64,000 nt of DNA, taken from positions 206,069 through 270,068 of the forward strand of contig NZ_JAMKFA010000007.1 in NCBI RefSeq assembly GCF_025499515.1. Reading direction: 5' to 3'. Below, in pieces: positions 27,907 through 36,284 of the stretch. The stretch's first letter is position 1; every line of letters starts with the position of its first letter. Both the position numbers and the translations under genes were made by a program. The notes under the pieces are model-generated. The model was not told the DNA's origin. It made no database searches and saw only the letters and a program-made list of their open reading frames with translations. This stretch comes from Flavobacterium odoriferum (GTDB lineage Bacteria; Bacteroidota; Bacteroidia; Flavobacteriales; Flavobacteriaceae).

Positions 27907-28950
27907 TTATTTATTTCTAGAAACTTTAGGCATAACTTTTCTACCGCTTCTACCAGTAGCCAATTCCTCGTCTAAATCATTATATAATGTATAAACAGTA
28001 CCAGCTTTATTAACTCTAGCTACGTACATATCAGCAGCAGGACCAGCACTAGAACCAATAACATTAGAATCCCAAATTCCACTTAAGTCAATTTCTTGAA
28101 CCCAAACTCCCGGTTTACTAACAGTTAAAATTGGTTTAAGATTAACTAATTTTACAGGTTTATAACCTGTCCCTAAAGCAGGTCCACCAGCAACTCTTCT
28201 AGGTGTATCCCATAAATCAACCCATAATTCATAATCACCATCAGGACGAGAACTTGCAATAGTTGCATATTCTGGCTCAGCACCAGTTGCACCCGTAAAG
28301 ATATTATTAGGACCATAAACTAATAAGTCAAAATCCCAAGCTTCTAATGTTTTAGTTTCTTCATTAACTGATAAATAAGTAATATCATCAAAGTTACCAT
28401 GAGCATTGAATTTAGTAGCCCACTTTAATTCTGATTGAATTTCATCTAAAGTAGTATTAGCCAAAGTAATGGTAATAGTTTCAGAATTTTCATCAACTAA
28501 TGCTGTAGAGTTACCCATTGGGTATAATCTAAATACTAATGTTTCAGTAGCTTCAGGTAAATAATCAACTAAAGTTGTAATATCAAAAGTAACAGATGAA
28601 GCGTAAGCTGGCAAAATTACTTTATGACCAATAATTCCATAACCATCATCAACAGTTGTTTCTTCATCAGTTTCAGAATTTCCATCTCCACCATCAACTA
28701 CAGTATAGTCTCTGAAAGCACCTGTTCCTCCAACTAATTCTAATTTAAAATCAGATCTTACATTAAGAGGTTTATCGATTGTTAAAGTTACCATAGCTGC
28801 ATCACCCTCATTCAAATTGAATGTAGTAGCATCAGCTGTAACCACGGATTTAACAATTCTTTGAGAAGTTGCATCTTCGTCATCACTACATGAAGCAAAT
28901 AAGCCCAACACAGTAAGTCCAAAAATATATTTTAAATTACTTTTTTTCAT
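27907..28950 (-). CDS. Surface lipoprotein with Calx-beta-like domain
   Basis: 347 residues. Lipoprotein signal with lipobox LFASC (cysteine about residue 21) followed by SDDED, the acidic type of signal that sends lipoproteins to the cell surface in Bacteroidota. Residues about 38-165 look like a Calx-beta fold (FNLNEGDAAMVTLTIDKPL..., GGTGAFRDYTVVDGG..., ATETLVFRLYPMGN...TITLAN). The remainder is unrecognised and ends in a basic stretch GRSGRKVMPKVSRNK. Last gene of the SusCD operon, so probably a ligand-binding accessory. Confidence 0.75.
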   Translation of the reverse strand: MKKSNLKYIFGLTVLGLFASCSDDEDATSQRIVKSVVTADATTFNLNEGDAAMVTLTIDKPLNVRSDFKLELVGGTGAFRDYTVVDGGDGNSETDEETTVDDGYGIIGHKVILPAYASSVTFDITTLVDYLPEATETLVFRLYPMGNSTALVDENSETITITLANTTLDEIQSELKWATKFNAHGNFDDITYLSVNEETKTLEAWDFDLLVYGPNNIFTGATGAEPEYATIASSRPDGDYELWVDLWDTPRRVAGGPALGTGYKPVKLVNLKPILTVSKPGVWVQEIDLSGIWDSNVIGSSAGPAADMYVARVNKAGTVYTLYNDLDEELATGRSGRKVMPKVSRNK

Positions 28951-28962
28951 AATATATAAAAA

Positions 28963-29790
28963 TTAAAGACGTGTATACAAGTAAGATTGTTTTTGATCAC
29001 CAGTAGCAAATTCGATATTGTGAACAACTTCAAACGTTGTTTCAGAAGTTACAATACCATCAATACCATCTCCATAGAAACTAGTTCCATAAACTTTATT
29101 AGAAAATCCACCTAAAGTTTGATTTTTAGGTAAAGAAATTTCATCACAAATATCAATAAAAGTATAACCAGCTGGACTAAATGTACCTAAAGTATATCTA
29201 CCAACATATCTAGTTCTAAAAGTATTAATATCTGTTAAAGTTACAACCTCGTTAGTTCTCACAGCAGTTAAACCTGCAGAAGTAATTGCAACACTATAAT
29301 TACCATCAAGCAAAGATAAACAACCAACGAAAGTTATTTTTAAAGTATCATACTGTGCGCCAATTGTAGAACCAGGAGATGAAGACTTTAATTTTAAAAC
29401 TAAAACAGTCTTATAATCAGGATTCAAATTACCTGTGTTCACTTCTAAAGGATACTCACCAAAAGTTGAACCAGCAGGAATTACAATCTTACCACTAGTA
29501 TCTACAAAGTTGAATTCAACCCCTTCAGTAGCAGTACTATTTGCATAATCAATTTCATATTCAACTTCAATATCAGTTGCTGAATATTGACCATTTGCTG
29601 TTCCAATTAAATCTAAAGGAAATTTTCTTAAGATAACCCCTTCATCTTCAAAATATGGAACTGGATATACGTCAGATGGGAATCCAACAACCTTATCACC
29701 AGCCGCTAAATTTTGCTCAGTCTTAATGTCATCATCAGTACATGATAAAAATGCTGCACCAACAAAAAGCAATGTTATTAACTTTTTCAT
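28963..29790 (-). CDS. Lipoprotein accessory to the SusCD locus
   Basis: 275 residues. Lipobox AAFLSC (cysteine about 17) then TDDD. A beta-sandwich-like region has YSATDIEVEYEIDYANSTATEGVEFNFVDTSGKIVIPAGSTFGEYPLEV, a pattern like Calx-beta/DUF1735-type modules, and a second half beginning at GCLSLLDGNYSVAI. No enzyme motif. 26 bp after susD and 12 bp before the next lipoprotein, so part of one transcript. Confidence 0.75.
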   Translation of the reverse strand: MKKLITLLFVGAAFLSCTDDDIKTEQNLAAGDKVVGFPSDVYPVPYFEDEGVILRKFPLDLIGTANGQYSATDIEVEYEIDYANSTATEGVEFNFVDTSGKIVIPAGSTFGEYPLEVNTGNLNPDYKTVLVLKLKSSSPGSTIGAQYDTLKITFVGCLSLLDGNYSVAITSAGLTAVRTNEVVTLTDINTFRTRYVGRYTLGTFSPAGYTFIDICDEISLPKNQTLGGFSNKVYGTSFYGDGIDGIVTSETTFEVVHNIEFATGDQKQSYLYTRL

Positions 29791-29816
29791 AATTTATAAT
29801 TTTAATTTGTTACTAT

Positions 29817-31313
29817 TTATTTCCAAAATGGTGCCGTAGTAAATGCATCATTAACAGACTGTACTGGTACATTAGCAGAATTACTAGCTAACTCAGATGT
29901 TGGATACATTAATCTTAAAGGTTTTTTACCTGTTGGAGAAGTTGAACCCATTGGCATTGGAATATTATCAATTAAGCCAGTACGAGTATATTCAACCCAA
30001 ATTTCAAGACCATTAGTACCATTCAAAGCAATAGATTTTTGATACATAATTGCTTGAATTTGTTCATCTAAATTAGAAGCAACAGCAAAACCTCTACCTA
30101 ATTCACCATTAACATCACCAATATAACTACCTGGAGTAGCACCTAAATGTGTCATAGAAGCAGTAATAGCACTATCAAACAATGATTGAGCATCACCACC
30201 AATATAACCTCTAGCAACCGCTTCAGCTTGTAGTAATAAACTTTCAGACAATAACATGATAAAACCATCTTGTGCAGAATTTTTAACCAATCCAGGTCCT
30301 AATTTAGACATGTCATCTGGAGCAGTACCTGCAGGCTGAGAAGAATCACCTTGTTCAACACCCACAACTTGACCAGAAATTAAAGTAAATAATCTGCTTC
30401 TTCTAGGATCTGGTGTTGTATTAAGTTGAGTTGCAATATATTTAGATGCTCTTCTAAAGTTATAAGCTTGTCTGTAAGTAATAGGAGTTTCATCTAAATT
30501 GATCATCAAGTTCATCCAAGGATTTTGTTGAGAATCTTTAGCGTTAGAATAACCAGGATTGATTTTAACATCTTGAGCGATAAAATCCAACTCTAAATTA
30601 TTAGTAAACTGGTCTACTAAATAAGCTTGAGATGTAGCATCAGTTTCAGCTTTAGTAGCTTCACGCAATAAAATTCTTAATTTTAAAGTATTAGCAAACT
30701 TTTTCCAAAGCGCCATATTACCCCCTAAAATTATGTCTTCATTACCAACCTCTACAGTATTAGCAGGAGCGTTATCAATCATATCAATAGCGCTATCAAT
30801 TTGCACGATTAAATCTCTATAAATTTCTTGATCATCATCATACTTAGGATTAACATTTGCAATACCTTGATGAGCTTCAGAATAAGGGATATCACCATAC
30901 ATATCAACTAAATATTGAAAGTAAAAAGCTTTCATAATTTTAGCAATTGCTTTGTGATTATCATAATCAGCAGAAGGATGATTGATAATTTTAGAATATT
31001 CATAAGTGTTTCTGTATAAAGAATTCCAAATATCTTCGTAGAAATTGTTACTCATAGTAATACCAAATTCTTCAGCATAACCTCCTGTAAAAGCATTAAC
31101 ATTTGCTCCCCAGTTGTTCATAAAAACGTTTCCTAATTCATTCATTCTTCTAACAAGAACAGAATAAGATGAATTATGAGCACCAGCCATTGTTAAGTCT
31201 GGAGTAATTTGTGATTCATTAGGATTATTTGGAGAATCATTGATATCTAAATAATCATCGCACGAGAATAGCATTAAAGCTATTATAGGCAAAATTAACT
31301 TTATTTTTTTCAT
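29817..31313 (-). CDS. SusD/RagB-like nutrient-binding lipoprotein
   Basis: 498 residues. Lipobox ALMLFSC then DDYLDINDSPNNP, the classic SusD start. TPR-like helices follow, with AKIMKAFYFQYLVDMYGDIPYSEA, IMLLSESLLLQAEAVARG and WVEYTRTG, matching the shorter SusD-like_2 subgroup. SusD proteins form a lid over the SusC channel and capture oligosaccharides or peptides at the cell surface. It follows susC by 11 bp. Without an adjacent hydrolase, the nutrient cannot be predicted. Confidence 0.92.
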   Translation of the reverse strand: MKKIKLILPIIALMLFSCDDYLDINDSPNNPNESQITPDLTMAGAHNSSYSVLVRRMNELGNVFMNNWGANVNAFTGGYAEEFGITMSNNFYEDIWNSLYRNTYEYSKIINHPSADYDNHKAIAKIMKAFYFQYLVDMYGDIPYSEAHQGIANVNPKYDDDQEIYRDLIVQIDSAIDMIDNAPANTVEVGNEDIILGGNMALWKKFANTLKLRILLREATKAETDATSQAYLVDQFTNNLELDFIAQDVKINPGYSNAKDSQQNPWMNLMINLDETPITYRQAYNFRRASKYIATQLNTTPDPRRSRLFTLISGQVVGVEQGDSSQPAGTAPDDMSKLGPGLVKNSAQDGFIMLLSESLLLQAEAVARGYIGGDAQSLFDSAITASMTHLGATPGSYIGDVNGELGRGFAVASNLDEQIQAIMYQKSIALNGTNGLEIWVEYTRTGLIDNIPMPMGSTSPTGKKPLRLMYPTSELASNSANVPVQSVNDAFTTAPFWK

Positions 31314-31324
31314 AACTTTTTTAA

Positions 31325-34300
31325 TTAAAATGAAGCGTTAAGAGAAAAACCAAATGTTCTTGTAGCTGGATATTGACCAGTAACAGCTAAACCTTGATCA
31401 TTTCCAGAAGATCTAGATTGCTCAGGATCGTTATAGTTTCTATTCTCTTTAGGTAATACAATAAATGGATTTCTTGCATTAACACCTAAACGTAAAGAAG
31501 TTAAACCAGTTTTTTCAATCATAGATTCAGGAAGTGAATAACTTAATGATAATTCTCTAACTTTAAATGCTGTAGCATCTAAAACAAAGTTTTCAACTAC
31601 TGCTCTGTATTCATTAGAGAAATAATTTAAGTAACTTGTATAAGTTGTTCCACCTGTAACAACACTTGTGTTTTCAGTATATACACCTGGAGAAGTTTCA
31701 ACAGCTGAATTTGGGAAAATAAAACCATTTCTTCCATTCTCTGCAGATTCATATAAGTGACCTGACCAAGATAACCAGTCTTTTGTTCCAGACCAGAATT
31801 GGTGACCTGTTCTATAATCCATAACTGCTGCTAAACGAATACCTTTGAATTCAACAGCTGTATTATAATTAATTACATAATCAGGAGTTGCTTTACCTAA
31901 GATTTTATAATCAGTAGTTCTAATTGGATTTCCAGATACTGGATCAATTAATACTCTTCCTTGATCATCTCTTTCATAAGCAATACCTTTAATTAAAGGA
32001 AATTCTTCTCCTTCTGTAGCAAAAATACCTACACCTGCACCTGTAAAGTTTTGTAATGCAACCTCGTTTGCAGATTCAGACACTTTATCAACAATAGATT
32101 TAGTATGAGAATATGCTAAACGATTTTCCCATTTTAATCCTAAATTATTAAAATCAGAAGCTTTAACTGGAGTGAAACCTAAATCAATTTCATAACCAGT
32201 AGTAGTCATTTGACCAATATTAGTTAACACTGATGAAATACCAGAACCTGCTGATGTTGATTGTCTTGTAATCAAGTCAGTAGTTTTTGTGCTGTAATAA
32301 GATGCATCTAAAGTAATTCTGTCATTTAAGAATCCTAAATTGATACCAAACTCAGCAGTAGTCATAAACTCAGGCTTAATTAATGGATCAGTAGGATTTT
32401 GATTTGGACTAAAAGAACTTAAAGAACCAATTGGGAATCCACCAGTAACTGAATAGATTGAATTGATATCATATGGCGATACAATAGAAGTATTACCAAC
32501 TCTTACAATACTTGCAGATAACTTAGCATAATTTAATCCTTTATCAGATTTTAAACCATCAAATGCTTTTGTAGGAATAAATGATAAACCTGCAGATGGA
32601 TAAAAATAATTATCTTTATAACCATTATATAATCTTGAATTCCAGTCATTTCTTCCTGTTAAATTTAAGAATAAATAATCATCATATCCTAAATCAACGT
32701 TAGCAAAGAAAGAGAAAGTTCTACCTCTTGAGTACCCATTACTTCTTCTTGGATCTCCTGTTATATTACTAATATTATATAAACCAGGAACAGTTAAATT
32801 ATCTCCACCAACTGAAGTTGCTTGTGACATTCTATCTTGTATATTGTTACCAATATTAGCTTTGAAAGAAACTTTATCAGTTAACATATAATCAAAGTTA
32901 ACCATAAAATCTCCGTAGAAATTTCTTGCATTAGAATTTGATGCATCAAAAGAAGAAACAATTGTTTGATCTCCACCACCAACTTTTAATAAATCTACAT
33001 AACCATTAGTATATGATAAAGCGTTATTTTGAGAAAACTGAACATTCGCAACATAATTGAAGTTAATGTTTTTGTTTAACTCATAATTAAAAGTACCAAT
33101 TAAACTAACATAGTCAGAACGATTAGTATTTCTTACATTATCTCTTAACCAGTAAGGATTGTTGTAGTAAGAAGTCCAGTGACCTGATTGTCCAGAATTT
33201 TCAAAACGCTCAACTGGAATATTAGTAGCTGTTTGTAATAAATCTGTAAATAAATTTGAAGAAGTTGTTTCAGTTCTTTGAGAAATATAATTCACGTTAC
33301 CATCAACAGTCCATTTACCAAATTTTTTACCTCCTCTAAACAATAAAGAAGTTCTATCCAAAATATCACCATCTACAACAAACTCAGTATTTTGTTTATT
33401 TGCAGACGCAGTAATATAACCATCTTCTAGAGTACCTCCAGAAATCGAAATACCATTTTGAAATACAGTTCCTGTTTCAAAGAATTCCTTAATATTATCT
33501 TCAATTGGAGAATAAGGAGACATAATATATGACCCATCTGCTTGAGCCATACCAACTGGTCTCATTACACCATCCATTTCAGCACCCCATCCTCCATTTT
33601 CATAAGAAATATGAGTACCATTCCATCCTTGACCATAACGCTCTTGACGTTGCGGAATAAACGAAACGCTTTCAAAATCGATAGCTGAGTTTAAAGCTAC
33701 TCTTAATAATCCTTTTTTAGAACCTCTTTTAGTAGTAACAATAATTACACCATTAACACCATCTTGTCCATAAAGAGCCGCACCTTGTGCTCCCTTAAGT
33801 ACATTAGTTGATTCAATTAATTCAGGAGCTAATGCTTGTAAAACAGAAGCAGAAGAAATAACGTTATCGATAACTACTAAAGCTTGATTGTTTCCTGTAA
33901 TAGATCTATTTCCACGTAAAACAATTCTTGTTGTAGCATTTACACCATTATTTGTAGTGTTAATTTGCAAACCTGATACTTTACCAGCTAAAGATTGAAC
34001 AACGTTAGGGTTAGCCGCTTGAGTCAACTCACCAGAATTAACTACTTGAGTTGATGAAGTAATCGCATCAACTTTACGCTTAATACCTAAAGCACCCACA
34101 ACTTCAACATTTGCAAGCTCCATAGCTTTTAAAGTAACATTGTAAGAATTTCCAGCACCAACAGTAACACTTTGTGTACTACCAGCGTAAGAAATTACTA
34201 AAACATCACCTTGTTTTGCACTGATAGAATAATTTCCATCAAAATCAGTTGTAGTACCAGTAGTTGTTCCTTTAACAACAACGTTTGCACCAGCAACAGG

Positions 34301-34408
34301 GCCTAGGTCGTCAGAAACCACACCCGTAACAGTTTTCTGTTGCGCGAACGAAAACTGCATCGTAAACGCTACTAAAAGCGTAAAAATCCATTTGAACTTC
34401 GATCTCAT
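31325..34408 (-). CDS. SusC/RagA-type TonB-dependent outer membrane transporter
   Basis: 1027 residues. Signal peptide (WIFTLLVAFTMQFSFAQQ), a carboxypeptidase-like regulatory domain at about 25-98 (TVTGVVSDDLGPVAGANVVVKGTTTGTTTDFDGNYSI), plug domain at about 110-230 (PNVVQSLAGKVSGLQI, IRG-like IVLRGNRSI, NVLKGAQGAALYGQDGVNGVIIVTTKRG), then the 22-strand barrel ending TRTFGFSLNASF. It imports a nutrient captured by the adjacent SusD-like protein using TonB energy. No extracellular N-terminal sensor domain or adjacent anti-sigma pair is present, so regulation is not visible. Confidence 0.95.
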   Translation of the reverse strand: MRSKFKWIFTLLVAFTMQFSFAQQKTVTGVVSDDLGPVAGANVVVKGTTTGTTTDFDGNYSISAKQGDVLVISYAGSTQSVTVGAGNSYNVTLKAMELANVEVVGALGIKRKVDAITSSTQVVNSGELTQAANPNVVQSLAGKVSGLQINTTNNGVNATTRIVLRGNRSITGNNQALVVIDNVISSASVLQALAPELIESTNVLKGAQGAALYGQDGVNGVIIVTTKRGSKKGLLRVALNSAIDFESVSFIPQRQERYGQGWNGTHISYENGGWGAEMDGVMRPVGMAQADGSYIMSPYSPIEDNIKEFFETGTVFQNGISISGGTLEDGYITASANKQNTEFVVDGDILDRTSLLFRGGKKFGKWTVDGNVNYISQRTETTSSNLFTDLLQTATNIPVERFENSGQSGHWTSYYNNPYWLRDNVRNTNRSDYVSLIGTFNYELNKNINFNYVANVQFSQNNALSYTNGYVDLLKVGGGDQTIVSSFDASNSNARNFYGDFMVNFDYMLTDKVSFKANIGNNIQDRMSQATSVGGDNLTVPGLYNISNITGDPRRSNGYSRGRTFSFFANVDLGYDDYLFLNLTGRNDWNSRLYNGYKDNYFYPSAGLSFIPTKAFDGLKSDKGLNYAKLSASIVRVGNTSIVSPYDINSIYSVTGGFPIGSLSSFSPNQNPTDPLIKPEFMTTAEFGINLGFLNDRITLDASYYSTKTTDLITRQSTSAGSGISSVLTNIGQMTTTGYEIDLGFTPVKASDFNNLGLKWENRLAYSHTKSIVDKVSESANEVALQNFTGAGVGIFATEGEEFPLIKGIAYERDDQGRVLIDPVSGNPIRTTDYKILGKATPDYVINYNTAVEFKGIRLAAVMDYRTGHQFWSGTKDWLSWSGHLYESAENGRNGFIFPNSAVETSPGVYTENTSVVTGGTTYTSYLNYFSNEYRAVVENFVLDATAFKVRELSLSYSLPESMIEKTGLTSLRLGVNARNPFIVLPKENRNYNDPEQSRSSGNDQGLAVTGQYPATRTFGFSLNASF

Positions 34409-34586
34409 ATTAAATTTATTTGAGTTAGTTATTCCGCAAACTTCTTAATAATTTCTTAAATAAACAAATAATACTTCGGAATATTACTAATTTATTTTTG
34501 TTAAAGTTTTAGTTTTAAAAAAACATTTTATGGAACAATCTCATTATAAAGATGAATATATAGCAAAAAGGTTGCGTAGAAAATTA

Positions 34587-34594
34587 TATTTTTG
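34587..34594 (+). promoter_or_regulatory. Possible -7 box of rnhB
   Basis: TATTTTTG fits TAnnTTTG, 12 nt before the rnhB ATG; the nearest upstream TTG is only 12 bp away, so the -33 element is not convincing. Confidence 0.4.
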
Positions 34595-34606
34595 TCAAAA
34601 AAAAGC

Positions 34607-35266
34607 ATGTTAAGTAAAAGTTATAGCAATTTAATATTGGAATGCGGAACTGATGAAGCTGGAAGAGGTTGTTTAGCAGGCCCAGTTACTGCAGCTGCCA
34701 TTTTACTTCCTGACAATTTTGAACTAAATTTACTTAACGATTCGAAACAACTTTCTGAAAAGATTAGAAAAAAATTAAAACCTGAAATAGAAGAAAAAGC
34801 AATTTCATTTTCTATTACTCATATATTTCCAAATGAGATTGATGAAATAAATATTCTTAATGCCTCTATGAAAGCGATGCAGGAATGTATTTTACAATTA
34901 AACCCAACTCCTGAATATATAATTGTAGATGGAAATCGTCCTTTGAATGGGAAATTAGGCATGAAACAAAAAACAGGAAAAATATTTACATCTGACGAAA
35001 TTGAATTATTAAAATCAATCCCCAATACAAGCATTATTAAAGGAGATAGTAAATATTTAAGTATTGCTGCTGCATCAGTTTTAGCAAAAACGTACCGAGA
35101 CGAATATATGGATAAAATTCACGAAGAGTTTCCAATGTATAATTGGAAGAAAAACAAAGGATATCCTACAATTGAACACAGAAACGCCATAAAAAAATAT
35201 GGCCCATGCAAATACCATCGAATGAGTTTTCGATTATTACCAGAACAGTTGTGTTTGGAATTTTAA
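34607..35266 (+). CDS. rnhB: Ribonuclease HII
   Basis: 219 residues from the ATG at 34607; an upstream TTG (34592) coincides with the -7 box and is rejected. Family motifs: [19 protein letters not shown] with catalytic D and E at about residues 15-16, [24 protein letters not shown] (third acidic residue) and [17 protein letters not shown], then [11 protein letters not shown]. It removes ribonucleotides from RNA-DNA hybrids and starts ribonucleotide excision repair. It faces lipB tail to tail with a 105-bp gap holding an 11-bp repeat. Confidence 0.96.
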   Translation: MLSKSYSNLILECGTDEAGRGCLAGPVTAAAILLPDNFELNLLNDSKQLSEKIRKKLKPEIEEKAISFSITHIFPNEIDEINILNASMKAMQECILQLNPTPEYIIVDGNRPLNGKLGMKQKTGKIFTSDEIELLKSIPNTSIIKGDSKYLSIAAASVLAKTYRDEYMDKIHEEFPMYNWKKNKGYPTIEHRNAIKKYGPCKYHRMSFRLLPEQLCLEF

Positions 35267-35330
35267 TATTATCCAACATCATTTACAATGTTTTTCATAC
35301 AGCATCTATACTTTACATGTACTATACCCA

Positions 35331-35363
35331 TGCTATATCAGTGCTATATCAGTGCTATATCTG
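35331..35363. repeat. 11-bp tandem repeat, three units
   Basis: TGCTATATCAG-TGCTATATCAG-TGCTATATCTG in the gap between convergent rnhB and lipB. No terminator hairpin was recognised in this gap. Confidence 0.85.
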
Positions 35364-35371
35364 TGCTTTTG

Positions 35372-36067
35372 TTATACTATTTCTGCTTCAAATAGATTTT
35401 GAAAATGTTTTAGGATTTTTTCCTTTACTTCTTGTTCGTCTATTCCTTTTCCTAATTCAGCGTGCATAGATGTAACGGCTTTTCCTTTTATACCACAAGG
35501 AATAATGTTATCGAAGTATCCTAAATCTGCATTTACATTTAAAGCGAAGCCGTGCATGGTTACCCAACGTGATGCTCGCACTCCCATAGCGCAAATTTTT
35601 CTAGCAAATGGTGTACCTACATCAAACCAAACCCCTGTTTCGCCTTCGCTTCGGGTTCCGTGCAATCCGTATTCTGCTAATGTTAGAATGATTGCTTCTT
35701 CTAAGAATCGTAAATATTTATGAATATCGGTAAAAAAATTTTCTAAATCTAAAATTGGATAACCTACAATTTGCCCTGGTCCATGATACGTAATATCTCC
35801 TCCTCTGTTTATTTTATAAAAAGTAGCTCCTTTTGCTTCTAATTGTTTTTCGGAAAGTAATAAATTTGACACATCGCCACTTTTTCCCAAAGTATAAACA
35901 TGCGGATGTTCTACATAGAGTAGGAAGTTGGGAGTTGGGAGTTGGGAGTTGGATTGTCTATTTTGAACTTTGATGTCTACAATTTCTTTGAATAGTTCTT
36001 CTTGATAATCCCAAGTTTCTTTGTAATCTTTATTTCCTAAATCTTGAAGTTGGACTTTTTTATTCAT
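35372..36067 (-). CDS. lipB: Octanoyltransferase LipB
   Basis: 231 residues. It moves octanoyl from acyl carrier protein to lipoyl domains, the first step of lipoate synthesis. Motifs: LLYVEHPHVYTLGKSGD, INRGGDITYHGPGQIVGYPILDL, ARKICAMGVRASRWVTMHGFALNVN and NIIPCGIKGKAVTSM, where the thioester cysteine (IPCG) and the lysine (KGKAVTS) are both present. Residues about 39-46 (NSQLPTPN) are encoded by a GTTGGGA-type heptanucleotide array (35926-35953) in a loop between the first helix and the VEHP strand. The array is 28 bp; a change of one unit would shift the frame. Confidence 0.95.
   Translation of the reverse strand: MNKKVQLQDLGNKDYKETWDYQEELFKEIVDIKVQNRQSNSQLPTPNFLLYVEHPHVYTLGKSGDVSNLLLSEKQLEAKGATFYKINRGGDITYHGPGQIVGYPILDLENFFTDIHKYLRFLEEAIILTLAEYGLHGTRSEGETGVWFDVGTPFARKICAMGVRASRWVTMHGFALNVNADLGYFDNIIPCGIKGKAVTSMHAELGKGIDEQEVKEKILKHFQNLFEAEIV
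35926..35953. repeat. Heptanucleotide array AGTTGGG, four units, inside lipB
   Basis: AGTTGGG x3 then AGTTGGA in exact 7-bp register. Translated on the minus strand it gives NSQLPTPN-type residues. Gain or loss of single units would frameshift lipB; three units (21 bp) would be tolerated. Confidence 0.9.
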
Positions 36068-36122
36068 AGCGAACGAAATTGTGTTTTGAAAAAGTTTCGC
36101 AAAGATACGAATAGTTTGCTAA

Positions 36123-36180
36123 TTAGCCCTGACAGGAGTGACATCCTTTTTGAAAAAAAGATATAACGGATGGCAGGAAT
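36123..36180. repeat. Dispersed intergenic element, copy A
   Basis: Begins TTAGCCCTGACAGGAGTG, continues with ATCCTTTTTGAAAAAAAGAT which can fold with the following GGAT, and ends GGATGGCAGGAAT. A related start (TTAGCCCAGATGGGAATG) is found at 41887. I recall very similar sequences scattered in Flavobacterium intergenic regions; this is memory, not a search. Confidence 0.55.
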
Positions 36181-36219
36181 ATGGAAACCAAGAAAGCCCG
36201 AAACATTCGCTTCAAAAAA

Positions 36220-36247
36220 CATTAAACTTTGAACTTGAAACTTGAAA
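36220..36247. repeat. Heptanucleotide array CTTGAAA, four units
   Basis: CATTAAA-CTTTGAA-CTTGAAA-CTTGAAA in 7-bp register, covering the -33 region of the lysS promoter. Each of the last units contains a TTG. Confidence 0.85.
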
Positions 36248-36265
36248 CAAAATAAATTATCTTTG
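36235..36265 (+). promoter_or_regulatory. lysS promoter
   Basis: -33 TTG at 36235-36237 (inside the heptad array) and -7 TATCTTTG at 36258-36265 followed by C, spacing 20 bp; the ATG is 19 nt downstream. Confidence 0.75.
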
Positions 36266-36284
36266 CACGCTTAAATACAATACT

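Noticed and set aside
28963..31325. SusCD locus considered as a polysaccharide utilisation locus
   Set aside because: No glycoside hydrolase, lyase or sulfatase and no HTCS or sigma/anti-sigma regulator is adjacent, so a carbohydrate substrate cannot be claimed.
34530..34613. 27-codon frame starting ATG before rnhB
   Set aside because: Overlaps the rnhB start and its -7 box, has no family resemblance, and is basic and short; more likely leader sequence.
35206..35469. Plus-strand frame of 87 codons spanning the rnhB end and lipB end
   Set aside because: Out of frame with rnhB, includes the 11-bp repeat, and overlaps lipB antisense; no support.
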